A stretch of DNA of 45,753 nucleotides from Bryobacterales bacterium (lineage in GTDB: Bacteria; Acidobacteriota; Terriglobia; Bryobacterales; Bryobacteraceae). Made by a program: the position numbers and the translations under genes. Shown one piece after another: positions 36,945 through 44,812 of the stretch; the first letter of the stretch is position 1, and every line of letters begins with the position of its first letter. The notes under the pieces are model-generated. The model saw nothing but the letters and a program-made list of their open reading frames with translations. It was not told the origin of the DNA and did no database searches. Location of the stretch: contig JADZBH010000069.1 in assembly GCA_020852175.1 (NCBI GenBank), positions 1 through 45,753 of the forward strand, in the 5' to 3' direction.

Positions 36945-37805
36945 GTGCGCCGCCTTCTCATCCGGCCGGGCGCGCTCGGCGACTTTCTCGTTTCGCTGCC
37001 CGCTCTCGAAGCTCTGCGCACGGACTACACCGAACTCTGGACCGTCGCCGCCCACCTGCCGCTGTCCGGCTTTGCCACGCGCGCCCGTGCGCTGTCCTCC
37101 ACCGGGCTCGACCTGCTGGAACTCGGCCTGGCTCCGCCTGAACTCTGGCGGCATCTGGCTACGTTCGATTCCATCGTGAGTTGGTATGGCACAACGCGCC
37201 AGGAGTTCCGGCACGCCGTGCGCCATCTGCCGTTCACCTTCCTCCCCGCCCTGCCCGAGGCTGGTTCATCGCTCCATGCCACGGAGTTTTACGCACGCCA
37301 GGCCGAATCGCTCGGCGTCCGGCTGGAACGCAAGGCCCCCCGCATCGCCGTGCCGCGCGTCCGTGCCATGCCGTATGCCGCCCTGCATCCCTTCTCCGGC
37401 AGCCCCCGCAAGAACTGGCCCATCGAACGCTTCCTCGCCCTCGCCGCACGGCTCGACCTGCCCGCCGCCTTCACCGCCGGTCCCGAAGAAGAACTGCCCG
37501 CCTCCGTGCCCACACGCCGCTTCGCCGGCACTGGCGAACTGGCGGCCTGGCTGGGCAACGCCGCCTATTACATCGGCAACGACAGCGGACCCACGCACCT
37601 GGCCGCCGCCACCGGTACGCCCACGCTGGCCATTTTCGGTCCAACCGATCCGGAAGTATGGGCGCCCCCCTCGGCGCTTGTCCTTCACGCCACGCCCGGC
37701 GGCGCCGATCCCTGGCCTACCGTGGAGCAGGCCCTCGCCGCTCTTGTAGAATTGCGTCGATGCACAGACGCCAGTTCCTCCTCGCTCCCGCTGCCGCCGC
37801 CCTGA
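36945..37805 (+). CDS. Glycosyltransferase family 9 (heptosyltransferase-like)
   Basis: 286 residues from GTG 36945, 7 nt after the preceding stop. The N-terminus RRLLIRPGALGDFLVSLPAL is the GT9 start pattern, and the second Rossmann half has YYIGNDSGPTHLAAATGTPT followed by ALFGPTDP-like AIFGPTDPEVW, the nucleotide-sugar/heptose binding region. Members add sugars to the lipopolysaccharide core. It is slightly shorter than E. coli WaaC/WaaF (about 320-350). No other LPS genes are adjacent. Its last 46 nt overlap the next gene. Confidence 0.88.
   Translation: MRRLLIRPGALGDFLVSLPALEALRTDYTELWTVAAHLPLSGFATRARALSSTGLDLLELGLAPPELWRHLATFDSIVSWYGTTRQEFRHAVRHLPFTFLPALPEAGSSLHATEFYARQAESLGVRLERKAPRIAVPRVRAMPYAALHPFSGSPRKNWPIERFLALAARLDLPAAFTAGPEEELPASVPTRRFAGTGELAAWLGNAAYYIGNDSGPTHLAAATGTPTLAIFGPTDPEVWAPPSALVLHATPGGADPWPTVEQALAALVELRRCTDASSSSLPLPPP
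37747..37752 (+). promoter_or_regulatory. -10-like TAGAAT inside the GT9 gene, before the NHL gene
   Basis: TAGAAT ends 7 nt before ATG 37760, so a start site would fall on or next to the ATG. This would give the NHL gene its own leaderless transcript from within the end of the GT9 gene. Confidence 0.45.
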
Positions 37806-38857
37806 ACTCCGCCGCTGTGCGCGCCGCCGCGCCGGTCACGCGCACTCTTGCCGGCGACGGCACGCCCGGCTACACCAACGATGGCGGCAAGGCCGCCGAG
37901 GCCCGCATCAACAATCCCTACGGGCTTACCACCGGCCCTGACGGCGCGCTCTATGTGTGCGAAATCGGGAACCACCTCATCCGCCGCATCGATCTGAAAA
38001 CCGGTATCATCTCCACCGCCGCGGGCACGGGCCAGAAGGGCTACTCCGGCGACGGCGGTCCCGCCGCCAAGGCCGTTTGCAACGAACCCTACGAGGTGCG
38101 CTTCGATCGTGAAGGCAACATGTATTGGGTAGAGATGCAGAACCATGTTGTGCGGCGGCTGGGCCTCTCCACCGGAATTGTCACCACCATCGCCGGCACG
38201 GGCGAGCCCGGCTTTTCGGGCGATGGCGGTCCTGCCGTGAAGGCCCGGCTCGCCCAACCCCACTCCATTGCCTTCGATCCGCGAGGGCGCCTCATGATCT
38301 GCGACATCCGGAATCACCGCGTCCGCCGCGTCGATCTGGATACAGGCAGGATCGAAACCTATCTCGGCACAGGCGCCCGCGAGGCCACGCCCGACGGCGC
38401 ACCCATCGCCGGCACGGCCGTCCACGGCCCCCGCGCCATCGATCTCGATCCCCGAGGCAACCTCTACCTTGTCCTTCGCGAAGGGAACAAAGTGTTCCGC
38501 ATCGATCCAAGGAAGGGCGTCTACCAACACATCGCCGGAACGGGCGAGAAGGGATACACGGGCGACGGCGGCCCGGCCCGCGAGGCCCGCTTGAATGGAC
38601 CCAAAGGCATCGCCTGGTCGCCCGATGGCGGCATCGTCATCGCCGATACCGAGAACCACGCCATACGCCGCATCGACCTGAAGCGCGGCGTGATCACCAC
38701 TCTGTTGGGCACTGGAGAGCGCGGCGATGGCCCCGACGGCGCGCCACGGGCCTGCAAGACCAACCGTCCCCACGGCGTCTTCATCGACCATGCGGCCAAC
38801 CTGTACACCGGCGACAGCGAAGCTCATCGCGTCCGTCTGCTGCCGCTGCGTGTTTGA
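37760..38857 (+). CDS. Exported NHL-repeat protein
   Basis: 365 residues from ATG 37760, with a signal peptide (MHRRQFLLAPAAAALNSAAV; RRxFL is Tat-like). Repeats of about 55 residues follow the pattern IAGTG-x-x-G-y-s/t-GDGG-PA-x-x-A, then GPDGALYVCEIGNHLIRRID: LYVCEIGNHLIRRIDLKTG, MYWVEMQNHVVRRL, LMICDIRNHRVRRVDLDTG, LYLVLREGNKVFRID and IVIADTENHAIRRIDLKRG. This is a six-blade NHL beta-propeller. Such propellers bind proteins or sugars, or act as lyases; no catalytic residues are evident. Overlap with the GT9 gene and a TAGAAT box suggest partly independent expression. Confidence 0.88.
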   Translation: MHRRQFLLAPAAAALNSAAVRAAAPVTRTLAGDGTPGYTNDGGKAAEARINNPYGLTTGPDGALYVCEIGNHLIRRIDLKTGIISTAAGTGQKGYSGDGGPAAKAVCNEPYEVRFDREGNMYWVEMQNHVVRRLGLSTGIVTTIAGTGEPGFSGDGGPAVKARLAQPHSIAFDPRGRLMICDIRNHRVRRVDLDTGRIETYLGTGAREATPDGAPIAGTAVHGPRAIDLDPRGNLYLVLREGNKVFRIDPRKGVYQHIAGTGEKGYTGDGGPAREARLNGPKGIAWSPDGGIVIADTENHAIRRIDLKRGVITTLLGTGERGDGPDGAPRACKTNRPHGVFIDHAANLYTGDSEAHRVRLLPLRV

Positions 38858-38882
38858 CGCTGGACTTCGCGGGCATCTGTGC

Positions 38883-38888
38883 TAGATT
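38883..38888 (+). promoter_or_regulatory. -10-like TAGATT before the ECF sigma gene
   Basis: TAGATT ends 17 nt before ATG 38906, and no Shine-Dalgarno is obvious. A TTGACG at 38854-38859 is 23 nt upstream, too far for a standard promoter pair. Confidence 0.35.
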
Positions 38889-38905
38889 AAGCAAACTGGT
38901 TCATC

Positions 38906-39592
38906 ATGAGCGAGGAGCCGAAAGAGTCTCCCGAATCCACGGATCCCGGCGCCGCCGCAACACCCGAAACCTCCGGCGGCGATGCCCCGGAAGCCGCGGT
39001 CAGCGGCGATCCGCGCATTGACGGTGAAATCACGCGCCTGCTCGGCGCCTGGAACACCGGCGACGTTCGCGCATTTAATAACCTCATGCCGCTGGCCTAT
39101 CCGCAACTGCGGCAGATTGCCGGCTCCTATCTCAGCCGCGAACGTCCCGGCCATACCCTGCAAGCCACGGCGCTGGTGAACGAACTTTATCTCCGCCTCA
39201 TCCATCAGCGCAAGGCCGAGTGGAAGGACCGCAACCACTTTTTCACGTTCGCCGCCAAGCTCATGCGCATGATCCTGGCCGACCATGCCCGCAACAGCCA
39301 GGCTCAAAAACGCGGCGGCAACGTGCAACACGTCCCTCTCAGCGAGGATCTGCCCTGGCTCAACATGAACGGCCCGGAGGCCATCGAACTGGACCGCGCC
39401 CTCAAGGAACTTGGTTCGATCGACCCCCGCATGGTCCGCGTCATCGAACTGCATCATATGCTCGGCTGCACCGCGCAGGAGACCGCGGAAGTCCTGCAAG
39501 TGTCCAAGTCGACCGTGGACCGTGACATCCGCTTCGTGAAAGCCTGGCTCTGGCGCCGGTTGCGCGCAGGCGAACCCGCTCCGGAATCCTGA
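38906..39592 (+). CDS. ECF-type RNA polymerase sigma factor
   Basis: 228 residues. A disordered acidic/Pro-rich N-terminal tail (about 1-38) precedes sigma region 2 (LLGAWNTGDVRAFNNLMPLA; HTLQATALVNELYLRLIHQR) and region 4 with its helix-turn-helix (MLGCTAQETAEVLQVSKSTV then DRDIRFVKAWLWRRL). It belongs to the ECF family common in Planctomycetes and Acidobacteriota. In region 2.2 the usual acidic DAED is replaced by QATA (86-89), with Thr88 and a nearby Thr84. It lies 19 nt upstream of a Ser/Thr kinase gene, and no anti-sigma factor is encoded, so control by phosphorylation is the natural inference. Target promoters are unknown. Confidence 0.92.
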   Translation: MSEEPKESPESTDPGAAATPETSGGDAPEAAVSGDPRIDGEITRLLGAWNTGDVRAFNNLMPLAYPQLRQIAGSYLSRERPGHTLQATALVNELYLRLIHQRKAEWKDRNHFFTFAAKLMRMILADHARNSQAQKRGGNVQHVPLSEDLPWLNMNGPEAIELDRALKELGSIDPRMVRVIELHHMLGCTAQETAEVLQVSKSTVDRDIRFVKAWLWRRLRAGEPAPES

Positions 39593-39611
39593 TCCCCCAA
39601 GGCGGGTCCCG

Positions 39612-42221
39612 ATGGATTGGAACGCCGTACAAGAGATCTACCACCTGGCCATGGAATTGCCCGCGCAGTGGCGCGACGGTTTCGTCCGCGAGCGCTGCGC
39701 CCACGACGGCGAACTCCTCGCCGAGGTTCTTTCCCTGGTCGGCGCCTATGAGGAACAGGAACGCTTCGCGCCGCCCAAGGCCGAACAGCCCTCCCGCTCC
39801 GGCGAGCGAATCGGCGCCTGGAACCTTGTCCGCCTGATCGGCCGCGGCGGCATGGGCGCCGTCTATGACGCCGAACGGGCCCAGGGCGGCTTCAGCCAGC
39901 GCGCCGCGTTGAAACTGCTCAACCCAGCTCTAGCCTCGCCCATGTTCGCCGAACGCTTCCAGCAGGAACGCCAGATCCTGGCCGGACTGAACCACCCCTT
40001 CATTACCCAGTTGATCGACGGCGGCCTCACCAATCACGGCGAACCGTATCTGGTCATGGAGATCGTCGAGGGGGTTCCGCTGGACGACTTCGCCGCGCAA
40101 ACAAGCCTTGCCCTGAGCGCCCGAGTCGATCTCTTCCTGAAAATCTGCTCGGCCGTCGATTACGCCCATCGCCACCTGGTGATCCACCGCGACCTCAAAC
40201 CCGAGAACATACTGGTGCTCGAGGACGGCACGCCGAAGCTGCTCGACTTTGGCACGGCCAAACTGGTCAGCCGGAACATGCAAACCACGCCCGGCAAGGT
40301 GACCCGCCACGGCATGCACACATTCACGCCGGAGTACGCCAGCCCGGAGCAGGTCATGGGCAAGACCGTCTCCACCTCGTCCGACGTGTACTCGCTCGGC
40401 GTGGTGCTGTTTGAACTGCTCAGCGGCACGCTGCCCTATACGCTTACCGGCTACTCCATGGAGGAGATGATCCGCGTCATCTGCGAAGGCGAGCCGCCGC
40501 TGCCCTCGCAGGCCGCGCCGCGGGCGGGCATCGACGCCGATCTGGATGCCATCGTGCATATGGCCTTGCGCAAGGAACCCGCCGAGCGCTACCGCAGCGT
40601 CGATGCACTGATGGCCGATCTTGCCGCCTGGTCCCGCGGTCTGCCCGTCTCGGCCCAACGTCCCACGGCGCTCTACCGTCTGTCGAAGTTCGTCCGCCGC
40701 AACCGCGCTCTCACCGCCGCTCTGGCCGCCGCCCTGCTCATTCTGATCCTCGGCATGGCCGGCGTGTTGTGGCAGGCTCATGTGGCGCGCGTCGAACGCG
40801 ACCGCGCACAGGCCCGATTCCAGGACCTGCGCCGCCTGACGAACACCCTGCTGTTCGATCTCAACGACGCCGTCGCCCAGCTTCCCGGCTCCACGCCGGC
40901 TCGCAAACTCATCGTCTCGCGCGGCCTCGCCCAGCTCGACAAACTCGCCACGGCGGCCAGCGGCGACGCCACGCTCCGCCAGGAACTGATCGACGCCTAT
41001 CTCAAGTTCGGCACTCTGCAGGGCAACCCGTACGAGCAGAACCTCGGCGACCAGGAGGGCGCCTTGAAAAGCTACGCCAAAGCCGCCCAGCTCGCCGGTA
41101 CGCTGCCCGACGAACGCATGCGCCAGTATCTCGGAGGCCAGGCCCTGCAATCCCGAGCCGAGGTTCTGTTCGTCATGGGACGCACCCAGGAAGGGGTTCG
41201 CTACGCCGTCGATGGTTGCCGCTCGCAGGCCGCCGGCGCGCGCAGCGCCTCCGAACTGGCCCAGGCCGCCTCCTGCTATGACAGCCTCTCGGACCAGTAC
41301 AACCAGGTGGGCGCCGCCAGCCTCGGCGATCCCCGCCTGGCCGCCGAAGCGCTCCAGCGCGCCCGCGATCTGAACGCCCGCGGCCTTAAGCTCGAACCCC
41401 ATCACATCCGCCTGCTGCGCGGTCGCGCGGTCCTGCTGCTGAAAGCCGGCGCCGCCATCCGCGATCAGCGCCCGCTGGCCGCTCTGGACTACTACGACCA
41501 GGCCTGGGACGCACTCGACCAGTTGCCCGCTTCCGAACAGAGCAGCCTGCGCGTCAAACGCATACGCGCCTACATCACGGCCCACAAGGGACGCGCCCAC
41601 CTGGAAGCCCGTCAATATAACCAGGCGCTGCGCCAGTTCGAACTCGCGCGCGATTACTACGAACCCTTCGCACGCCTCGACCCCGACAACGCGCAGGCCC
41701 AGTTAGACCTTGCCGTGCAAATCAACCTGGAAGGCGGCGCGCGCGAGCTTCTGGGCGACAAAGAGGGAGCCCTGGCCGCCTACCGCCGCGTCGAACGCAT
41801 CATCGAACCTTTCCTGGGCAAACCCGGCGCCCCCATCAGCATGACCGGAACCCACGTCGAGATCCTGGCCCGCATCGCCGCCCTGGCCAACTCCCCGGCC
41901 GGTGCGGAGCGCGCTCTCGCCGAAGCCCGCCGCATGGCCGACTCCCCATCGGCCCAGCTTCAGGACTTCGACCGCGTCATCCGCCTGCTGCTGCTGTTTC
42001 CCAAGCCACCCTTGCGCGATGCTCCGCTCGCCCTGGTCTACGCCCGCCGCGGCCTGGAAGCCAACAAGGGAACCGTGCCCGACGCCTGGCTCCAGCTCGC
42101 CGAAGCGCTCGATGCGAACAAGCTGCGCGAGGAAGCCCGCGAGGCAGCACGCAAGGGGCTCGCCTTGCTCCCCTCCGATTTCTCGGCCACCCGGGCACGG
42201 CTGGAAGCGCTCGCCCGCTGA
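39612..42221 (+). CDS. Membrane Ser/Thr protein kinase with C-terminal TPR region
   Basis: 869 residues. A short N-terminal helical region (WNAVQEIYHLAMELPAQWRD), typical of kinases in these phyla, is followed by a Hanks-type kinase domain: P-loop GRGGMGAVY (77-85), Lys101, HRDLKPEN (192-199), DFG (212-214) and YASPEQ. One membrane span lies at about 366-387 (LTAALAAALLILILGMAG), placing the kinase in the cytoplasm and the rest outside. The outer ~450 residues contain TPR-like repeats (LEARQYNQALRQFELARDYY; GDKEGALAAYRRVERII). It follows the ECF sigma gene by 19 nt and is the likely activator of that sigma factor, sensing an envelope signal through the TPR part. Confidence 0.93.
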   Translation: MDWNAVQEIYHLAMELPAQWRDGFVRERCAHDGELLAEVLSLVGAYEEQERFAPPKAEQPSRSGERIGAWNLVRLIGRGGMGAVYDAERAQGGFSQRAALKLLNPALASPMFAERFQQERQILAGLNHPFITQLIDGGLTNHGEPYLVMEIVEGVPLDDFAAQTSLALSARVDLFLKICSAVDYAHRHLVIHRDLKPENILVLEDGTPKLLDFGTAKLVSRNMQTTPGKVTRHGMHTFTPEYASPEQVMGKTVSTSSDVYSLGVVLFELLSGTLPYTLTGYSMEEMIRVICEGEPPLPSQAAPRAGIDADLDAIVHMALRKEPAERYRSVDALMADLAAWSRGLPVSAQRPTALYRLSKFVRRNRALTAALAAALLILILGMAGVLWQAHVARVERDRAQARFQDLRRLTNTLLFDLNDAVAQLPGSTPARKLIVSRGLAQLDKLATAASGDATLRQELIDAYLKFGTLQGNPYEQNLGDQEGALKSYAKAAQLAGTLPDERMRQYLGGQALQSRAEVLFVMGRTQEGVRYAVDGCRSQAAGARSASELAQAASCYDSLSDQYNQVGAASLGDPRLAAEALQRARDLNARGLKLEPHHIRLLRGRAVLLLKAGAAIRDQRPLAALDYYDQAWDALDQLPASEQSSLRVKRIRAYITAHKGRAHLEARQYNQALRQFELARDYYEPFARLDPDNAQAQLDLAVQINLEGGARELLGDKEGALAAYRRVERIIEPFLGKPGAPISMTGTHVEILARIAALANSPAGAERALAEARRMADSPSAQLQDFDRVIRLLLLFPKPPLRDAPLALVYARRGLEANKGTVPDAWLQLAEALDANKLREEAREAARKGLALLPSDFSATRARLEALAR

Positions 42222-42234
42222 GCCAGGGATGCGG

Positions 42235-43137
42235 CTATTCCGCCGTGCCGCCCTCGGATGCCTTACCCCGCACCAGTTCCAGAAACGCGCGCGCCGCGTG
42301 GCTCAACCCGCGCTTGGCCGGAAACACCAGCCGGATCTTGCGCTCCACATGGTTCAACTCGGGTACCCGGACCTCGCGCAGCAGCCCCGTCTCCACCTCC
42401 TGCTCCACGCACATGCGTGGCAGAAACGCCACGCCCTCGCCCCTCTGCACCATGCGCCTCACCGTCTCCACAGTGGGCATCTCCACGTCCATGTTCAAAG
42501 CCACGCGATGCCTCTGAAACTCCTTCAGCACGATCTCGCGGTAGGGCGAGGCCACGTTATGCGCGATGAACGTCTCCATGCCCAACTCGGCGATGCTGAT
42601 CTCCACGCGCTCGGCGAACCTGTGTTTGGGGCTCACCACGAACGACAGATGGTCCGTGTAGATCACGTGCGATTCCAGCCTCGGATCGGCGGGATCGAAA
42701 CTGATTACCCCCAGTTCCAGATCGCCGTCCACCAACTGCCCCGGAATCCGGCTGGACAGGCTGCGCCGCACCTCCACCTTCACCCGCGGATACAGGTGGC
42801 GGTAGCGCTCGATGTGCAGCATCAGGTAGAGCGATGTCGATTCATTGGCGCCAATCGTCAGCCGTCCCGTCGAGTTGTCCCGCAGCTCGGCCAGAGCCGT
42901 CGCCATTTCCCGCTCCAGGTTTTCAAACCGCCGCGCGTACTCCACCACGATCCTGCCCGCGTCGGTCAGCAGCAGGTCCTTCGCGGAACGGTCGATCAGC
43001 TTTTCGTCGAGCTCGGATTCCAGACGCTGCACAGCCAGCGAGATGGCCGGTTGGGTCCGGGACATACGATCGGCCGCCCGGGAAAAGCTCTTCTCGGTCG
43101 CCACGGCCAGGAATACTTTGAGGGAATGGAGTTCCAT
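42235..43137 (-). CDS. LysR-family transcriptional regulator divergent from dps
   Basis: 300 residues; the ATG giving MELHSLKVFLAVATEKSFSR is chosen, because upstream in-frame codons lack family character. The winged helix (AADRMSRTQPAISLAVQRLE; DRSAKDLLLTDAG) and effector domain (RLTIGANESTSLYLMLHIER; VVSPKHRFAERVEI; GEGVAFLPRMCVEQEVETGL) are standard. The only cysteine is Cys243, so the two-cysteine redox switch of OxyR is absent even though the gene is divergent from dps. A TAGAAT box lies 11 nt before the start on this strand, and a TAAC-ATT-GTTA dyad overlaps its -35 region. It converges on the kinase gene with 13 nt between. Confidence 0.9.
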   Translation of the reverse strand: MELHSLKVFLAVATEKSFSRAADRMSRTQPAISLAVQRLESELDEKLIDRSAKDLLLTDAGRIVVEYARRFENLEREMATALAELRDNSTGRLTIGANESTSLYLMLHIERYRHLYPRVKVEVRRSLSSRIPGQLVDGDLELGVISFDPADPRLESHVIYTDHLSFVVSPKHRFAERVEISIAELGMETFIAHNVASPYREIVLKEFQRHRVALNMDVEMPTVETVRRMVQRGEGVAFLPRMCVEQEVETGLLREVRVPELNHVERKIRLVFPAKRGLSHAARAFLELVRGKASEGGTAE

Positions 43138-43148
43138 TCGATACCCTA

Positions 43149-43154
43149 ATTCTA
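43149..43154 (-). promoter_or_regulatory. -10-like TAGAAT of the dps-divergent lysR gene
   Basis: Read on the minus strand, TAGAAT ends 11 nt before the ATG, with no Shine-Dalgarno. A nearly leaderless transcript is expected. Confidence 0.45.
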
Positions 43155-43167
43155 CCTGATTACGCGA

Positions 43168-43178
43168 TAACAATGTTA
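43168..43178. promoter_or_regulatory. LysR-type dyad in the lysR/dps intergenic region
   Basis: A perfect inverted repeat TAAC-AAT-GTTA, with a T-N11-A match when flanks are included. It covers the expected -35 region of the lysR gene, which fits autoregulation. It lies about 140 nt from the dps start, far for direct activation of dps. Confidence 0.45.
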
Positions 43179-43319
43179 AATCATGAGCAAGGTGTGCGGC
43201 CCGCCGCGCTTGTTCCCGCCGGGCGGGGTCCGCGGGCCAGGTCACACAAGCACGAACCTCCTGGCGCCGCTGTTTCAATTTGTAACGGATCCTGCTCTGG
43301 CTGCATCTAAATAATAGAT

Positions 43320-43793
43320 ATGGAACCGAAAATCGGAATTACCAGGGAACACCGCGAAAGCGTGATCGGGTTGCTCGGCCCCGTTCTCGCCAACGAGTAT
43401 GTCCTCTATACGAAAACCCGCAATTTTCACTGGAACGTGAAGGGTCCGCTCTTTCACGAATTGCATAAGTTTTTTGAATCGCAGTATGCCGCGATCGAGG
43501 AGAGCATCGACGAGGTAGCCGAGCGCATGGTCACGCTTGGCGGCATCGCCCCCGGTTCGCTCGCCGAGATGCTGAAGCTCACCACCCTGAAGGAGATTCC
43601 CGGCGGCTCCATCACGGCGCAGGAGATGGTGGAGGCGCTGTTGGCCGACCACGAACACATCATCGTCAATCTGCGCAAGGCCGCCGGCCTGGCGGACGAC
43701 AAGTTCGGCGACATCGGCACCGGCGACTTTTTCATCGGCCTCATGCAGGAGCACGAAAAGATGGCCTGGATGCTCCGCTCCATGGCCCAGTAA
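43320..43793 (+). CDS. dps: Dps-family DNA-protection ferritin
   Basis: 157 residues, typical length. It forms a 12-subunit shell that oxidises iron with hydrogen peroxide and can protect DNA. The ferroxidase ligands sit at subunit interfaces and are all present: H37 (NFHWNVKGP), H49 (ELHKFFE), and D64 and E68 (SIDEVAER). The N-terminus is short, without the Lys-rich tail used for DNA binding in E. coli, so DNA binding is uncertain. An AT-rich sequence (TCTAAATAATAG, 43306-43317) lies directly before the ATG, and no Shine-Dalgarno is seen. It is divergent from a LysR regulator. A strong terminator follows. Confidence 0.94.
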   Translation: MEPKIGITREHRESVIGLLGPVLANEYVLYTKTRNFHWNVKGPLFHELHKFFESQYAAIEESIDEVAERMVTLGGIAPGSLAEMLKLTTLKEIPGGSITAQEMVEALLADHEHIIVNLRKAAGLADDKFGDIGTGDFFIGLMQEHEKMAWMLRSMAQ

Positions 43794-43827
43794 CCGCCCT
43801 CGTCCCGACTTACCGGCGCAAACAAAG

Positions 43828-43856
43828 AGAGCCGTCTCCCGAGGGAGACGGCTTTT
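43828..43856. terminator. Bidirectional intrinsic terminator between dps and mtnP
   Basis: AGCCGTCTCCC (43830-43840) pairs perfectly with GGGAGACGGCT (43843-43853) around GA, followed by a T-run on the plus strand and an A-rich stretch upstream that serves the minus strand. This 11-bp stem is the clearest terminator in the window and suits two convergent genes. Confidence 0.85.
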
Positions 43857-43891
43857 CTTGTAACCTGGCGTGGGCGCGGAGGCCGGGCCAC

Positions 43892-44752
43892 TTACTCGAA
43901 ATACTTACCCACGATCGGCCGCAGTTTCTCCACCGTCGCCCTCGGCACCGTTGTTTTGTCGGAAAGAATCGCGTGCGCCAGCGCCTGCCCGCACTTACAG
44001 TTCTTCCGGAGCGGCATGATCTCCACGGCCTCGGCGACCACACGAGCGGCGTTCTCGGCGTTCTGCGCAAGCGTGGCGATAATCTGCTGCACCGTCACAT
44101 GGTCGTGCTCCGGATGCCAGCAGTCGTAGTCGGTCACCATGGCCACGGTGGAATAACAGATTTCAGCCTCGCGCGCCAGCTTGGCCTCCTGCAGGTTGGT
44201 CATGCCGATCACGTCCATGCCCCAACTCCGGTAGAGGTTCGACTCCGCCTTGGTGGAAAAGGCCGGCCCCTCCATGCACAGGTAGGTCCCGCCCAGCTTG
44301 GCGTGCAGGCCCACGTTGGCCGCCGCCTGGTGCAGCACCCTCGCCAGATCCATGCACACGGGATCGCCAAAGCCAATGTGGGCCACCAGCCCTTCGCCGA
44401 AGAAAGTGCTCAAGCGGCCCCGTGTGCGGTCCACGAACTGGTCCACGATCACGAAGTCCAGCGGCTTATGCTCTTCCTTCAGCGAGCCCACGGCGCTGAG
44501 TGAAAGGATCGTATCCACGCCCAGCGCCTTGAAGCCGTAGATGTTGGCGCGAAAGTTCAGCTCCGTCGGCGTGATGCGGTGCCCGCGCCCATGCCGGGCC
44601 AGGAACGCCACCTGCTTTCCCGATAGTTCACCCAGCACATAGGCGTCCGACGGATCGCCGAACGGTGTCGTGAGCCGCCGCTCCTCCTGCTTGGAAAAGC
44701 CGGGCATCGAATATAGCCCGCTGCCGCCAATGATTCCGATCGAAATCGACAT
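43892..44752 (-). CDS. mtnP: S-methyl-5'-thioadenosine phosphorylase
   Basis: 286 residues, full family length. It splits methylthioadenosine with phosphate into adenine and methylthioribose-1-phosphate in the cytoplasm, feeding methionine and purine salvage. Seen motifs: IGIIGGSGLYSMPGF at the N-terminus, FLARHGRGHRITPTELNFRA for phosphate binding, LSAVGSLKEEHKPLDFV, CMEGPAFSTKAESNLYR for the ribose site, and MTNLQEAKLAREAEICYSTV with VTDYDCWHPEHDHVTV for adenine specificity. The CKC pair near the C-terminus (NCKCGQ) recalls the CXC motif of thermostable members. A GATAAT box ends 8 nt before its ATG. No other methionine-salvage genes lie nearby. Confidence 0.95.
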   Translation of the reverse strand: MSISIGIIGGSGLYSMPGFSKQEERRLTTPFGDPSDAYVLGELSGKQVAFLARHGRGHRITPTELNFRANIYGFKALGVDTILSLSAVGSLKEEHKPLDFVIVDQFVDRTRGRLSTFFGEGLVAHIGFGDPVCMDLARVLHQAAANVGLHAKLGGTYLCMEGPAFSTKAESNLYRSWGMDVIGMTNLQEAKLAREAEICYSTVAMVTDYDCWHPEHDHVTVQQIIATLAQNAENAARVVAEAVEIMPLRKNCKCGQALAHAILSDKTTVPRATVEKLRPIVGKYFE

Positions 44753-44760
44753 AACAGGCT

Positions 44761-44766
44761 ATTATC
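44761..44766 (-). promoter_or_regulatory. -10-like GATAAT before mtnP
   Basis: Read on the minus strand, GATAAT ends 8 nt before the mtnP ATG, with no Shine-Dalgarno between. A leaderless or nearly leaderless mRNA is predicted. Confidence 0.4.
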
Positions 44767-44812
44767 GCCCGTCCAGGGAGTCGCCTGCGCGCCGTGGTCG
44801 ATGGTGCGCCGG

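Noticed and set aside
38854..38888. TTGACG/TAGATT as a -35/-10 pair for the ECF sigma gene
   Set aside because: The spacer is 23 nt, outside the working range of 16-19.
42235..43137. Naming the dps-divergent regulator OxyR
   Set aside because: Only one cysteine is present, so the defining disulfide switch is missing.
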